From positions 195,679 through 259,678 of the forward strand of contig JAKCDL010000001.1 in the NCBI GenBank assembly GCA_021841935.1: a stretch of DNA of 64,000 nt. The letters are read 5' to 3'. This document shows positions 46,010 to 57,044 of the stretch, piece by piece (the first letter of the stretch is position 1; every line of letters begins with the position of its first letter). The stretch comes from Actinomycetes bacterium (GTDB lineage: Bacteria; Actinomycetota; Acidimicrobiia; Acidimicrobiales; Acidimicrobiaceae). The position numbers and the translations under genes were made by a program. The notes under the pieces were generated by a model that saw only the letters and a list, made by a program, of their open reading frames with translations, was not told the origin of the DNA and ran no database searches.

Positions 46010-46618
46010 CTAGTGCGTGAGGAATAGGACGCTGTAGAGTGCAATCCAAACAACGTCAACGAAGTGCCAATAGTAACTGAGAGATTGGATTACCGGAAGT
46101 TCACCAGGATCGTCCGTCCGGCCAGCAAGACGACCGATTAGAAATATCATTCCTACGAGTCCCAGGATCACGTGAAGGCCATGAAGTCCAGTCATGATAA
46201 AGAAAAGCGATCCGAAGGCATTGGTCGAAGCCGAGAAGGCGACGTGAGTCCATTCGACAACTTGGTTTGCCACGAAGGAGCCACCCATCGTCAAGGTTAG
46301 AACAATCCACCAGATGGCTGACTTTCTGCGGCCGTGCTCAGCTTCAAAGACAGCCTTTTGCATCGTCACCGAAGACATAACGAGGATGAGGGTGAATATA
46401 CCCGACTGCAGAACGTCTAACTTTATCCCCGCTGGCGGCCAAGGACCTTTGGCTCCCGACCGGAGCGTAAAGTATGCTGCGAAGAGTCCAGAGAAAAACA
46501 TCAACTCCGAAGACAACCAGACCATTGTGCCCACGCCAAGCATGGACGGTCGGTTGAACCGGATTGGTTCGCTCTCTCGACTGTTGTGCGAAACAATAGT
46601 CTGAGACATATACCCCAT
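46010..46618 (-). CDS. ctaE: Cytochrome c oxidase subunit III
   Basis: Membrane subunit of 202 residues with five helices, the short form found in actinobacteria. FFSGLFAAYFTLRSG, HGLHVILG and YYWHFVDVVWIALY are conserved. It is the first gene of the cluster, 9 bp before qcrC, and an upstream gap of 165 bp should hold the promoter. ATG at 46618 or 46609 could be the start. Confidence 0.95.
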   Translation of the reverse strand: MGYMSQTIVSHNSRESEPIRFNRPSMLGVGTMVWLSSELMFFSGLFAAYFTLRSGAKGPWPPAGIKLDVLQSGIFTLILVMSSVTMQKAVFEAEHGRRKSAIWWIVLTLTMGGSFVANQVVEWTHVAFSASTNAFGSLFFIMTGLHGLHVILGLVGMIFLIGRLAGRTDDPGELPVIQSLSYYWHFVDVVWIALYSVLFLTH

Positions 46619-46783
46619 TCTTACCCGTGCAAACCTACATTGCAGAGCATTTCCGACATCTCTTGAAATCTAAAGCTTCGCTTCGACTCTAGAAACGTTT
46701 CAGAAAAGCTCCTTCGATACCTTAATGTCTATCAAAAGACCGACAAAATTGCATATCGACCACTTCAGAGGCTCGATCAACCA

Positions 46784-48928
46784 TTAAAGGATAATTCCCC
46801 AAGAATTCAAAGTTCGAACCTCATCACTTTCAACGATAATACTCAACCGCTTCGTAGCACGTGTCACGGCTGTAAAAAATGCAGCTTTTTTAGTTCTCTT
46901 TGACGCTACTAATCGAGAGGGATTGACGACAATAACTCCGTCAAATTCCAGTCCCTTTGATTGATCAAAGCCTCTGACATCGACTTTTACATCAGGAAGG
47001 TCATTGAGTAGTAAATCTATAGACCGATATATGAGACTTTCGTCGCATTGAGAATGATTCGGAATAACTACTCCGATAAGACCAATTTTTAACTCATTGG
47101 CCATCTCAATAACCGCGTTGATAGCACATTGTGTAACGTCACTATCACAATTTATGATATTCGGACTGACCCCCGTAGAGCGAATTGCTCGCGTTGGCAT
47201 AAGTCCCATGGACTTTGGATCGTAGAGGCGATTTGCCACTTCAAGGATCTCGCTAGGCGTGCGGTAATTGATACTCAACTGTTCGTAGCGCCACTCTTTT
47301 ATAGAGATTGCGATCGGCTCAACGATCTTTGACCAATCTCCCACTGCATAGGGTGCCGTGCTTTGAGCTAGGTCTCCAACCAATGTCACCGATGAAGACA
47401 GGGTTCTACGACCTACCATTCGAGACTGCATGTAGGAGAGCTCCTGGGCTTCGTCAACAACGATATGGCCATACTTAACCGGCAATTGTTGTCGTTTGCT
47501 AAACGGACCGAGATGTACGAGTGCTTCATCTAGGAGAGGAAGATCGGCGTCACTTAGTTGACCTTGGACGTATGTCTGATTCAATATTGACACTTCGTCA
47601 CTACTCAGAATGTCACGAGCTGCCAACTTTGTAAGGGCCCCATGCGAATACAAATCGTCAAGTAGATCTTCAGGTGAAAGCCGTGGCCAAATTCGTCCTA
47701 CCGCCCGCAAAAAGGTCGGATCGCTTCGAATCTCCCGCGCAATCTCAGCCACTTGATCTACCTCATCTTGATCAATTTCAGTAGAGACAGCCTTTGCATC
47801 CTCCTCGCTTTCCTTCTCGTCAATTCTGAGTGATGCGTAGTATTCACTCTTTTTGACATACTCAGCCGCTAGCTCATTCGCTAGAAAGTTCTCGACCAAT
47901 CGAACCCGCTCATTGTGAGTCCCGGAGCGTCGTTTGCCCCTTCGAACCGCCAACGCAGAGAGCTCTTTTGTTATCGATACTGTCACCGAGCCAATGGATA
48001 TTTCAATCGGAGAACTAAGTGGCCTTTGTCGATCAAGCACTGCCTTTTCTATAAAGCGCACCATCCTGCGGTCGGCTTTAATAACTGCCTCTGCCTCTTG
48101 CGCAGTCCTCAATTGACGACTTACATCGACCATCCTCGTGATGGTGGTTAATTCCACTCCACTTTCACCAAGCGAAGGAAGTACGCGTTCTATGTACTTC
48201 AAAAAAGTAGGGTTCGGTGCAATGACTAGCACTCTCTGGCTCTCTAAACGCGCTCTGTGTGTGTAGAGCAAGTAAGCGGCACGATGAAGTGCAACGGCGG
48301 TCTTACCTGTTCCTGGCCCCCCTTGCACTACTAAGACTCCAGCTAGTGGAGATCGAATTATCCGATCCTGCTCTCCCTGAATCGTTGCGACGATATCGCC
48401 CATTTGGCCACTGCGCGCTTTGTCGATTGCGCTATAGAGAGCACCTGGCCCAACGAGTTCATTACTCGTATCGACATCACCCGATAGGGGTTCATCCTCG
48501 ATCGATATCAGATCTTCACCATGAAGTTGGAAGTGACGTCGCAATTTAAGCCCCATTGGGTTTAGAGCTGTAGCGCGATAAAAGGGCTCCGCTACAGGTG
48601 CTCTCCAATCCACTACGAGGGGCTCCATGGAATCGTCAGCAACGGCAATTCGACCCAAATAGAACCGGTCGCCATTGCTCATTGGGCCAACTTCGTGGTC
48701 AATTCTCCCAAAGCATAGGGCTAACTCGCCAAAATCTAGGTGGTTCAGACGCTCAAGGGTGGTATTGACGACAATGTCTCGCTCCGCCCTGGCTTGATGC
48801 GTCCCTCCTTTTTCTTGAAAGTACATCTCTTGAAGGTTGCTTGATAAGCTACTCCTAAGTTTACGGACCTGTTCATAGGCACCCCTGATGTACTGACGCT
48901 CAGACTCTAGCTCTGGATGATTATCCAA
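46784..48928 (-). CDS. helD: HelD-like RNA polymerase-recycling ATPase
   Basis: UvrD/Rep-type ATPase of 714 residues. The N-terminal coiled coil (about 1-70) inserts into RNA polymerase in known HelD proteins. VVDWRAPVAEPFY follows, then Walker A GGPGTGKTAVALHRAAYLL, Walker B HIVVDEAQELSYMQ, and a C-terminal domain with LSINYRTPSEIL, VDVRGFDQSKGLEFD and TRATKRL. HelD removes stalled polymerase from DNA and can give rifampicin tolerance in some actinobacteria. It is single and divergent from hemE. Confidence 0.9.
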   Translation of the reverse strand: MDNHPELESERQYIRGAYEQVRKLRSSLSSNLQEMYFQEKGGTHQARAERDIVVNTTLERLNHLDFGELALCFGRIDHEVGPMSNGDRFYLGRIAVADDSMEPLVVDWRAPVAEPFYRATALNPMGLKLRRHFQLHGEDLISIEDEPLSGDVDTSNELVGPGALYSAIDKARSGQMGDIVATIQGEQDRIIRSPLAGVLVVQGGPGTGKTAVALHRAAYLLYTHRARLESQRVLVIAPNPTFLKYIERVLPSLGESGVELTTITRMVDVSRQLRTAQEAEAVIKADRRMVRFIEKAVLDRQRPLSSPIEISIGSVTVSITKELSALAVRRGKRRSGTHNERVRLVENFLANELAAEYVKKSEYYASLRIDEKESEEDAKAVSTEIDQDEVDQVAEIAREIRSDPTFLRAVGRIWPRLSPEDLLDDLYSHGALTKLAARDILSSDEVSILNQTYVQGQLSDADLPLLDEALVHLGPFSKRQQLPVKYGHIVVDEAQELSYMQSRMVGRRTLSSSVTLVGDLAQSTAPYAVGDWSKIVEPIAISIKEWRYEQLSINYRTPSEILEVANRLYDPKSMGLMPTRAIRSTGVSPNIINCDSDVTQCAINAVIEMANELKIGLIGVVIPNHSQCDESLIYRSIDLLLNDLPDVKVDVRGFDQSKGLEFDGVIVVNPSRLVASKRTKKAAFFTAVTRATKRLSIIVESDEVRTLNSWGIIL

Positions 48929-49009
48929 AAGTTCTCCATTTCATCCGTGACGAATGCCAAAAAATTCGAAAAAAACGCGCAATAAAGGCTAATCGTAATT
49001 CTCGTGATA

Positions 49010-49035
49010 GAAGATGTGCCCAAGTCAACATCTTC
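49010..49035. promoter_or_regulatory. Inverted repeat in the helD-hemE divergent region
   Basis: GAAGATGT (49010-49017) and ACATCTTC (49028-49035) form an 8-bp inverted repeat with a 10-bp spacer, between divergent helD and hemE. The spacing suits a dimeric regulator; the protein is unknown. Confidence 0.4.
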
Positions 49036-49091
49036 TAAGATCATCGTCTTCACCGCGGTTAGCTCGATAGCTACCTAAGATATAGAAAGTT

Positions 49092-50126
49092 ATGAAAACT
49101 TCACCCTTTATCTCTGCCCTGACTATGGGGACAAATCTGACTACTCCCGTCTGGTTTATGCGTCAAGCTGGACGAAGTCTTCCCGAATATCGGGCTACAA
49201 AGGGGACAACAAATATCCTCGATGCGATCGCCGAGCCGGAACTAGCAGCCAAGATTACGATGCAGCCCGTGGAGAGATACGGAGTGGACGCCGCTGTTCT
49301 CTATAGCGACATTATCGTTCCAGTTAACTCAATCGGCTTTGGTATAGAGATCGAAGCTGGAATCGGCCCAGTAACTAAGAGTCCATATCGATCAGAACGT
49401 GACCTTACAAGGCTTGAAGGCTTTGATCCATTCGTGTCAACACCATATGTTCTTGAGACCATCAGGTTACTCAAAAGTAGGCTCGAGGTACCACTAATCG
49501 GATTTGCTGGCGCACCATTTACGGTTGCGAGCTATTTGATTGAAGGTAGACCAACCCGAACCTTTGAAGCAACAAAGGCGATGATGTACGGTGATGGCGA
49601 GACATTCAAAAGACTCATGGAGCGGCTATCAGAGATCACCTACCTTTCTCTAAAGGGTCAAATAGAAGCAGGTGTAGACGCGGTTCAGATCTTTGATTCA
49701 TGGGTAGGAAACCTCTCCGTATATGAGTACGCCAACTTCGTGGCGCCACACGTTCGCTATGTGGTTGAAAGGGTCAAGGAACTCAACGTCCCCATCATCC
49801 ACTTTGGAACCAACACCACACACCTACTCGGTGAATTTGCAAAAATACCTACTGACGGCGTCAGCCTTGAGAACCGAAGTTCGATCCCGGAGGCGATCGA
49901 GATTCTTGGATCAGATCGTGCTATTCAAGGAAACCTCGACCCCATTCTCTGTCTTACCAACGAACAAGTCATGATTGATGGAGCCAAAAGAGTCTTGCTC
50001 GAATCACGCGCAGCGAAGAGGTATGTCTTCAACCTAGGACACGGTGTACTTCCTTCTACAGATCCAATAATGCTTGAAAAACTAGTCAAATTTGTACATG
50101 AAAATGGACCTGAACTTAGATCATAG
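49092..50126 (+). CDS. hemE: Uroporphyrinogen decarboxylase
   Basis: Cytoplasmic enzyme of 344 residues that removes four carboxyl groups from uroporphyrinogen III, giving coproporphyrinogen III. The signature PVWFMRQAGRSLPEYR is at the N-terminus, and APFTVASYLIEG and FNLGHGVLP are the other conserved blocks. It lies 35 bp before the oxidase gene, in a two-gene haem operon. Haem is needed for the many cytochromes encoded nearby. Confidence 0.96.
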   Translation: MKTSPFISALTMGTNLTTPVWFMRQAGRSLPEYRATKGTTNILDAIAEPELAAKITMQPVERYGVDAAVLYSDIIVPVNSIGFGIEIEAGIGPVTKSPYRSERDLTRLEGFDPFVSTPYVLETIRLLKSRLEVPLIGFAGAPFTVASYLIEGRPTRTFEATKAMMYGDGETFKRLMERLSEITYLSLKGQIEAGVDAVQIFDSWVGNLSVYEYANFVAPHVRYVVERVKELNVPIIHFGTNTTHLLGEFAKIPTDGVSLENRSSIPEAIEILGSDRAIQGNLDPILCLTNEQVMIDGAKRVLLESRAAKRYVFNLGHGVLPSTDPIMLEKLVKFVHENGPELRS

Positions 50127-50161
50127 ATAGACAACTGGTAGCTAAAAAAGAGGTTTCATCG

Positions 50162-51550
50162 ATGACTGTGGCGATAATTGGCGGAGGATTAGCGGGGGTT
50201 GCGACCGCTGCTTATCTCGTCGAAGGCGGCGTATCTCCCTCGGAGATTGCAATATTCGAAAGGGATGCTCGCCTTGGAGGAAAGGTAGAGACTGCTTTCT
50301 TTGGTGATCGTCCTGTTGATCTAGGACCAGACGCCTTCCTAACACGTACCCAAGATGCCATAGGGTTCGCAGAGATGGTAGGAATTGGTGACCGACTAAT
50401 TCGTCCATCGGTCTTTAGCGCATCGATCTACGCAAAGGGTCGTCTCCATAAAGTGCCGTCGGGAATAATGCTAGGGGTACCCGTTAACTTTAAAGAGTTC
50501 TTCTCGAGTGCCTCAATGATCTCCTTGGCGGGCAAGCTTAGAGCTGCTGCTGACTTTGTTCTACCCAAATCTCAACTAGGAGAGGACTACACCGTCTCTG
50601 AGTTAGTAGGAAAGCGCTTCGGCCGAGAGGTTGAGGAGATGTTAGTTGAACCTATGCTCGGTGGAATTAACGCTGGCTCTACCAAAGATCTAGGGATTGA
50701 GGCGGTCGCCCCGATGATTAAGAACGCCTACAAAAAATCTCCCGGACGATCTCTTACAAAAAATCTTGTTTCAGCATCACCAAAGAGCAGCACCGCAACT
50801 CCCGCACAGGTCCCCTTCGGTTCATTTTCAAATGGACTTTCAGAACTCATAGATGCCACTATCAAATACGTTGACGGTATTTCGATCTACGAGGGAGTAA
50901 CGGTCGCCGAAGTGACAGAAGATCCTAATGGTGTCAGAGTTCAAACTACAGATGGCACAACCTACAACTTCGACAAAGTGGTGTTGGCATCTCCCGCATT
51001 TAGTGCTCATCAAATTCTTCAAAATATCTCCTCCGAAGCGAGGAGGGGATTGAGCAGCATCGACTTTGCATCCGTAGGAGTAGTGCTACTTCGTTATCGA
51101 AAGGATTCAATCCGGGCTCAAATGAACGGGAGCGGGGTGCTTGTTCCGATGTCAAACAACTTCCTTATGACGGCGACCACCTATGCATCTCGAAAGTGGG
51201 GCCATATCTCAAGCGATGAATATGAAATATTCAAAGTTTCAGTTGGGAGATTCAGGGATACTAGGTTCTTGCAGATGAACGACGAGCAGATAGTCGAAAA
51301 GGTATCCCGCGAGATTGAGGAGATCCTAAAGATTGACTCATCACCCGACCTAACCCTTCTAAAGCGATGGGATAAGGCACTTCCACAATTTCGGCCTTAC
51401 CACCGCGAGATGGTTGCTTCGATACGAGGCGCGGTCGAAGCTAATCAAAGAGTTGCCCTTGCGGGTGCAAGTTACGACGGCGTTGGAATTCCCTCGTGTA
51501 TCGCCTCAGCCAGAAGTGCAGCTCAGCGTCTCTTAGACTGGACAAAGTAG
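50162..51550 (+). CDS. cgoX: Coproporphyrinogen/protoporphyrinogen III oxidase (HemY/CgoX type)
   Basis: FAD enzyme of 462 residues with an N-terminal dinucleotide-binding motif, VAIIGGGLAGVATAAYL, then GGKVETAFFGDRPVDLGPDAF. The C-terminal FAD contact is in VALAGASYDGVGIPSCIASA. In actinobacteria this family oxidises coproporphyrinogen III to coproporphyrin III in the coproporphyrin-dependent pathway; that assignment is by lineage. Its stop codon abuts the stop codon of convergent disA with no gap. Confidence 0.93.
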   Translation: MTVAIIGGGLAGVATAAYLVEGGVSPSEIAIFERDARLGGKVETAFFGDRPVDLGPDAFLTRTQDAIGFAEMVGIGDRLIRPSVFSASIYAKGRLHKVPSGIMLGVPVNFKEFFSSASMISLAGKLRAAADFVLPKSQLGEDYTVSELVGKRFGREVEEMLVEPMLGGINAGSTKDLGIEAVAPMIKNAYKKSPGRSLTKNLVSASPKSSTATPAQVPFGSFSNGLSELIDATIKYVDGISIYEGVTVAEVTEDPNGVRVQTTDGTTYNFDKVVLASPAFSAHQILQNISSEARRGLSSIDFASVGVVLLRYRKDSIRAQMNGSGVLVPMSNNFLMTATTYASRKWGHISSDEYEIFKVSVGRFRDTRFLQMNDEQIVEKVSREIEEILKIDSSPDLTLLKRWDKALPQFRPYHREMVASIRGAVEANQRVALAGASYDGVGIPSCIASARSAAQRLLDWTK

Positions 51551-52657
51551 CTAATTTCGTATCGATACAAGGGACCGAAAGTGTTGCGCTACCACGCTCG
51601 CCCAAGTCGGATTAACCCCGTGAATTGCCACAAGATCCTCTTCACTCGCATCGAGAAGGGAGATATTGCTCGGGAGACCATTGAGGATCGCTGTCTTCAC
51701 ATTTACAGGCACATCTTGCATTCGTGCAAGTTCTCTCATGCCCCTACCTGGAAGACCGTCACCCTCTGACCTTCGCTCCCGAGAGGATCCCCCGCCGTCA
51801 ATTCTCTTCCATACTGCCGAGCAAAGCGGGATCTCAAGTAGTGCCTTTCCAACTCTCTCCATAATCAAGAGGTCTTCGGTTTCAAGGCTTCCCAAAAATT
51901 CAATAACCTGATCGGCCTCCATTATCGAGCATGCGCCCATGTAATCTTCAACCATGGATCGATACTCGAGCTCAAAACCGCTAGTCAACTCATTTAATTG
52001 CAAAGAGACCAAGCGGCCATCGCTTCCGAGCTCCACCAACGAAGCCTCAATCTCTTCCGAGATCCTCCTGACCATCTCAAATCTCTGCAAGACTAAAACT
52101 ACGTCACGAAAGTTAACCGACCTTGCAGACTCCAAGTTGTCAAGCCTGTTAATAACTTCTTCTAGCCGATTCTTATACCGCTCTAAAGTGGCAAGTGCCT
52201 GATTTGACTTTGAAAGTAATGCGGTTATTGCGCTCAAGGAGCGGCGAAGCTCACCCTTGTATACGGTAATTACACTCTGCTCCTCAGATACCGATAGAAC
52301 TGGAATCCGTAACGACCGTGCAACGCGCTCTGCAGTTCTGTGGCGTGTACCAGTTTCAGAGGTCGGAACCTTGGGATCTGGCATAAGGTGTACGTTTGCC
52401 CTAGCTATTCTCCGTCCATCAGAAGAGAGTATTATCGCCCCGTCCATCTTTCCTAGCTCATAAAGCCGCTGAGGGGAGTACTCGGTATCGAGCAGGAATC
52501 CACCGGTACAGATCGAAAGAACCTCCGGCCCGTCACCTACGACAACCAGGGCACCCATTCGAGCTTGAAGTATCCGATCGAGGCCATTTCGAAGTGGTGC
52601 ACCAGGTGCTACCAAGGCAAGCGTTGTGGAGATTTCAGGGCCGCGACGAGTGAACAT
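51551..52657 (-). CDS. disA: DNA integrity scanning diadenylate cyclase
   Basis: Octameric enzyme of 368 residues that makes c-di-AMP from ATP and scans DNA for branched structures. The cyclase domain has DGA (72-74) and RHR (105-107, in TGTRHRTAERVA). A central helical linker follows, and a C-terminal helix-hairpin-helix domain has AIHGVNPTWASVV. It lies 9 bp after radA in the clpC-radA-disA group, a common arrangement. Confidence 0.95.
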   Translation of the reverse strand: MFTRRGPEISTTLALVAPGAPLRNGLDRILQARMGALVVVGDGPEVLSICTGGFLLDTEYSPQRLYELGKMDGAIILSSDGRRIARANVHLMPDPKVPTSETGTRHRTAERVARSLRIPVLSVSEEQSVITVYKGELRRSLSAITALLSKSNQALATLERYKNRLEEVINRLDNLESARSVNFRDVVLVLQRFEMVRRISEEIEASLVELGSDGRLVSLQLNELTSGFELEYRSMVEDYMGACSIMEADQVIEFLGSLETEDLLIMERVGKALLEIPLCSAVWKRIDGGGSSRERRSEGDGLPGRGMRELARMQDVPVNVKTAILNGLPSNISLLDASEEDLVAIHGVNPTWASVVAQHFRSLVSIRN

Positions 52658-52666
52658 AGTTAGATC

Positions 52667-54028
52667 CTAGACGTTTTCATTGTGCGATTTAATCAAACGC
52701 CCTGCTAACAACGCCTCACTCACGGTGCGAATATCTATTTGACCTGGCACACGTACCTCATCTATATCGCTTGACCTTGGAGCAATCACAGTTGAAAAAC
52801 CGTGGCGCTCCAGCTCTAAATATCGCTCATATGCAAGTGGAACCCTACGCACTTCTCCCGTCAATCCAACTTCACCAAAGAGCGCTACCTCCTTAGCAAT
52901 TGGTAGTTTTGTGATTGCCGAAGTTATAGCTGCTGCTAAAGCCAAATCAGAGGCCGGGTCGTCGATCGATACTCCTCCAGCCACTGATACGAAGATGTCA
53001 AATCTCTCAGAGCGAAGTTTAATATAGTGATCAAGTACACCGATTATCATTCCACCTCTGACCGAAGCGATTCCATTGAAGATTCTCTTGGGACTCTCCT
53101 TAGCGGTTGGAACTACCAGAGTCTGAATCTCCACAAGTCGAACTCGAAGTCCATCACGTATAGCAGTGACTGCAGAACCATACGCTCCACTCCTACGATC
53201 AACTAGAGCTGACGCGACAAAGTCTTGATCGGCTCTAATTCCCTTACTAGACATCTTCAAGTAACCAACTTCGGAGACTCGCCCAAAACGATTCTTCAAC
53301 GAGCGCAACGACCTAGAGGAACCACTTCGTTCACCCTCGAGAACGAAGACTGAATCAACTAAGTGTTCGAGCTGCTTTGGACCGGCGATTGATCCGTCTT
53401 TAGTTACGTGGGAGAGGATTACCACAGGAGTCTTAGTTCGTCGCGCAAATGCGGAGAGAAGTGACGAGCATTGCCTGACTTGGTTGATCGATCCAGGGGG
53501 AGATTCAATCGAAGAGTCAGAGATGGCCTGAATCGAATCGACAACCACAAGAGCGTATTTTACTTTAGTAGATACAACTTTCTCAATATTTGAAGTCGCG
53601 ATCACCTCTAAGCCATCAGTATCTAATCCGCACCTTACAACCCTTGCGGCCACTTGCTCCTTAGACTCCTCACCGGTCACATAGAGAACACGACCACCAC
53701 TGCCCACGGCATCCTTAGCTAACAAGAGCGCCAGAGTCGACTTGCCTATGCCAGGTTCGCCGCCGATCAGCAGAGTAGAGCCCGCTACAACTCCTCCGTC
53801 GATAGCACGTGATACTTCAGGGTCAGATATGGCTACCGGCGCTGTATCAAAGTTGGCGACGACCTCTTCGATCGGTTGAGAGAAGCTCTCCATCGAATCA
53901 TCGAGAAGTTCATCGGATATTTCTACGATCATGTTCCAACTTTCGCACTTAGAACACTGTCCCATCCAAGTTGGAAATGTTGCATCACAGACGCTGCAGA
54001 TATATGAGTTACTCTTCTTCTTCGCCAC
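52667..54028 (-). CDS. radA: DNA repair protein RadA
   Basis: RecA-like protein of 453 residues that helps process recombination intermediates. It has a zinc finger (C11, C14, C25, C28), Walker A GGEPGIGKST (89-98), the diagnostic KNRFG in LKNRFGRVSEVG, and a C-terminal Lon-like domain with DPASDLALAAAI. The gene sits between clpC and disA. Confidence 0.96.
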   Translation of the reverse strand: MAKKKSNSYICSVCDATFPTWMGQCSKCESWNMIVEISDELLDDSMESFSQPIEEVVANFDTAPVAISDPEVSRAIDGGVVAGSTLLIGGEPGIGKSTLALLLAKDAVGSGGRVLYVTGEESKEQVAARVVRCGLDTDGLEVIATSNIEKVVSTKVKYALVVVDSIQAISDSSIESPPGSINQVRQCSSLLSAFARRTKTPVVILSHVTKDGSIAGPKQLEHLVDSVFVLEGERSGSSRSLRSLKNRFGRVSEVGYLKMSSKGIRADQDFVASALVDRRSGAYGSAVTAIRDGLRVRLVEIQTLVVPTAKESPKRIFNGIASVRGGMIIGVLDHYIKLRSERFDIFVSVAGGVSIDDPASDLALAAAITSAITKLPIAKEVALFGEVGLTGEVRRVPLAYERYLELERHGFSTVIAPRSSDIDEVRVPGQIDIRTVSEALLAGRLIKSHNENV

Positions 54029-54080
54029 ATTCGTTCCTTATTCAATATTGCCGATGAGGCTAGCAAACGCCTGTATAAAT

Positions 54081-54112
54081 AACACTGGCGAACCCGCAGG
54101 TCCGCCAGTGTT
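54081..54112 (-). terminator. Hairpin between clpC and radA
   Basis: AACACTGGCG (54081-54090) and CGCCAGTGTT (54103-54112) form a 10-bp stem. Read on the minus strand it follows clpC by about 40 bp and is followed by ATTTAT, so it is probably a (partial) terminator or attenuator within the clpC-radA-disA group. Confidence 0.6.
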
Positions 54113-54153
54113 CTACAACGAATTGACTTATACGACTCTTTGCCGTTTAGTTG

Positions 54154-56652
54154 TTAGTTATCTTGACCAGTTCCAGAACCAGTTAGTTCTATCTCTGGTG
54201 GCTCAAAGCCTTCAACCTTGCGGAAGACAACCTCCCCCTCTTCAATATCGACGACGATAGTGTCGCCGACGTTGAACTCCTTCCAAAGGAGCTTCTCAGA
54301 GAGCGGATCTTCAATGAGTCTCTGAAGCGCACGACGCAGAGGGCGGGCGCCGAGAGTCGGATCATATCCCTTTTCACCCACGTAATGCTTAGCCGCAAGA
54401 GTAAGGACCAATTCGATACCCATAGTTTCGAGTTGGCTCTGAACCCTAGCCACCATCAAATCAACGATCTCCGTCATTTCTGCCTGGGTAAGTTCATGGA
54501 AGACGATTACATCGTCGATCCTGTTGAGGAACTCAGGCTTGAAGTGAGCTCGCAGTGCATCGTTGACTCGTCGCTTCATCATCTCATATGTAACGTCTTC
54601 GCTCGACTTCGAGAATCCAACGCTCGACTTTCTAAGGTCAGCAGTTCCCAAGTTCGAGGTCATGATAAGAACGGTATTCTTGAAGTCCACTGTCCTTCCT
54701 TGCGAGTCCGTTAGTCGACCGTCTTCAAGAATCTGTAGCAGTGCGTTGAAGACGTCGGGGTGAGCCTTCTCAACTTCGTCAAAGAGAACGACTGAGAAAG
54801 GCTTACGCCTTACGGCCTCAGTTAGCTGACCGCCTTCGTCATAACCCACATATCCTGGGGGGGATCCAACCAGTCGAGAGACCGTATGCTTTTCCATGTA
54901 CTCGCTCATGTCGAGCTGGATCAACGCATCCTGATCTCCAAAGAGAAACTCGGCGAGAGTCTTGGCGAGCTCGGTCTTTCCAACACCAGTTGGGCCTAGG
55001 AAGATGAATGAACCACTTGGCCTCTTTGGATCCTTCAAACCGGCTCGAGTACGACGAATCGCCTTCGACAATGCCTTGATTGCTTCGTTTTGTCCAATGA
55101 CCCTCTTATGGAGCTCGTCCTCCATGCGTAAGAGTTTTGCAGTCTCCTCTTCGGTCAACTTATAGACGGGAATGCCAGTCCAGTTCGAGAGGACCTCCGC
55201 GATTACATCTTCATCGACTACATCAAAGAGATCTTTTCCAGAGGCCTTCCACTCACTTTCGAGAGCAGCTTTGGCTTCTAGACGCTCCTTCTCCCGGTTG
55301 GCGATCTTCTTCGCATCTTCGAAGTTCTGGCGCTCAATAGCTGACTCTTTATCGCGTCGAAGATTCGTAATTTCATCTTCAATCGTCTTTAGCTCTGGTG
55401 GCATAGACATACGACGAATTCTCAGGCGGCTTCCCGCCTCGTCAATTAGGTCGATAGCCTTATCCGGAAGAAAACGATCTGCGATATAGCGATCGGCCAG
55501 ATTAGCAGCCGCAACAATTGCCTGATCAGTAATGGTCACGTTGTGGTGTGACTCATACTTATCACGAAGGCCCTTGAGGATCTCGATTGTATGTTCGAGA
55601 GCTGGCTCACCGACCTTGATTGGCTGGAATCGTCGCTCAAGAGCAGCGTCTTTCTCAAGGTGCTTACGGTACTCATCTAGCGTGGTGGCGCCGATTGTTT
55701 GGAGCTCTCCACGTGCAAGCATGGGCTTGAGGATTGAGGCGGCATCGATTGCGCCTTCAGCGGCCCCAGCACCAACCAAAGTATGGAGCTCGTCGATGAA
55801 AAGGATGATATCGCGACGAGTCTTGATCTCTTTGAGAACTTTCTTCAAACGCTCTTCGAAGTCACCTCGGTAGCGGCTGCCTGCCACGAGAGAACCTAAA
55901 TCCAAAGTATAAAGTTGCTTACCACGGAGTGTATCGGGCACATCGTTCGCGATGATCTTTTGAGCGAGACCCTCAACGATGGCAGTCTTTCCAACCCCAG
56001 GCTCACCAATTAGCACAGGATTATTTTTAGTTCGACGTGATAGAACCTGCATTACGCGTTCAATTTCATTGTCGCGCCCTACGACAGGATCAAGTTCCTT
56101 GTCTCGCGCCATCTGAGTTAAATTTCGACCAAACTGATCGAGCACCGGTGATCCGGCATTGTTTTCAGTTTGAGCCGATTGACCTCCGACACTAGCTCCC
56201 GCGGTGTCACGATTCTGGTAGCCAGAGAGTATCTGGATAACTTGCTGTCTAACTCGGGAGAGATCGGCACCGAGGGAAATAAGAACGCGAGCAGCTACAC
56301 CTTCGCCCTCGCGCACTAATCCCAAGAGCATGTGCTCCGTTCCGATGTAATTATGGCCGAGTTGTAGCGCTTCTCTCAGTGAGAGCTCAAGAACCTTCTT
56401 AGCTCGAGGTGTGAACGGAGGCGAACCAGCGGCTGGAGTAGTTGCTGGGCCAATTAGCTCATCGACCTTCTCGCGAACGGCCTCAAGCGATATCCCCAGA
56501 GACTCCAAAGCCTTTGCGGCTACACCTTCACCCTCGTGGATCAGTCCGAGCAGAATGTGCTCGGTTCCGATGAAGTTATGGTTGAGAAGGCGCGCCTCTT
56601 CCTGAGCGAGCACTAGAACTCGTCGGGCCCTATCAGTGAATCTTTCAAACAA
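54154..56652 (-). CDS. clpC: ATP-dependent Clp protease ATP-binding subunit ClpC
   Basis: Hsp100 unfoldase of 832 residues that feeds proteins to ClpP. An N-terminal double ClpN repeat ([32 protein letters not shown]) precedes the first AAA+ module ([15 protein letters not shown]). A UVR-like middle coiled-coil region ([16 protein letters not shown]) and the second module ([19 protein letters not shown]) follow. The ClpP-contact region and a short acidic tail end the protein. A 390-bp gap upstream holds the promoter, divergent from the prenyl synthase gene. Confidence 0.96.
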   Translation of the reverse strand: MFERFTDRARRVLVLAQEEARLLNHNFIGTEHILLGLIHEGEGVAAKALESLGISLEAVREKVDELIGPATTPAAGSPPFTPRAKKVLELSLREALQLGHNYIGTEHMLLGLVREGEGVAARVLISLGADLSRVRQQVIQILSGYQNRDTAGASVGGQSAQTENNAGSPVLDQFGRNLTQMARDKELDPVVGRDNEIERVMQVLSRRTKNNPVLIGEPGVGKTAIVEGLAQKIIANDVPDTLRGKQLYTLDLGSLVAGSRYRGDFEERLKKVLKEIKTRRDIILFIDELHTLVGAGAAEGAIDAASILKPMLARGELQTIGATTLDEYRKHLEKDAALERRFQPIKVGEPALEHTIEILKGLRDKYESHHNVTITDQAIVAAANLADRYIADRFLPDKAIDLIDEAGSRLRIRRMSMPPELKTIEDEITNLRRDKESAIERQNFEDAKKIANREKERLEAKAALESEWKASGKDLFDVVDEDVIAEVLSNWTGIPVYKLTEEETAKLLRMEDELHKRVIGQNEAIKALSKAIRRTRAGLKDPKRPSGSFIFLGPTGVGKTELAKTLAEFLFGDQDALIQLDMSEYMEKHTVSRLVGSPPGYVGYDEGGQLTEAVRRKPFSVVLFDEVEKAHPDVFNALLQILEDGRLTDSQGRTVDFKNTVLIMTSNLGTADLRKSSVGFSKSSEDVTYEMMKRRVNDALRAHFKPEFLNRIDDVIVFHELTQAEMTEIVDLMVARVQSQLETMGIELVLTLAAKHYVGEKGYDPTLGARPLRRALQRLIEDPLSEKLLWKEFNVGDTIVVDIEEGEVVFRKVEGFEPPEIELTGSGTGQDN

Positions 56653-57044
56653 GACTTTGCCTCCTCGCTACGGCAGATAGAACACTCTTAATTGTAATTT
56701 CAATTTCTCCAAATCGCATATCAGTTCAGTTCATTTACCTTTCAGTAACCTAAACGTTTTCGAAGCTGATTTACTTCCAAGTTGCCTCGGATAACAACTA
56801 TTGAGCATCATCGCACCCTACTGCTCTATTGAACCACATAAACCTGAGATTTACCTCTATATCGGACAATCTCAGCGCTAAGTTGAAGCCAATACCCAAT
56901 CAAGTAAGTTTTCAAGCATTTCAATAGGGTTGATCTCGGCAAAACCCTCTCTCTGTGTGTCATTTGTCGCAGAATTGGGTATTAATGCCTTTTTTTACTT
57001 GGTAGTTACAAAGTTAACTCGACATTGACATAGCCTATTAGGTA
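56653..57044. other. Divergent promoter region, clpC and prenyl synthase
   Basis: About 390 bp, AT-rich, with no gene seen. It must carry the promoters of clpC (minus) and the polyprenyl synthase (plus). No clear CIRCE or CtsR-like repeat was recognised. Confidence 0.5.
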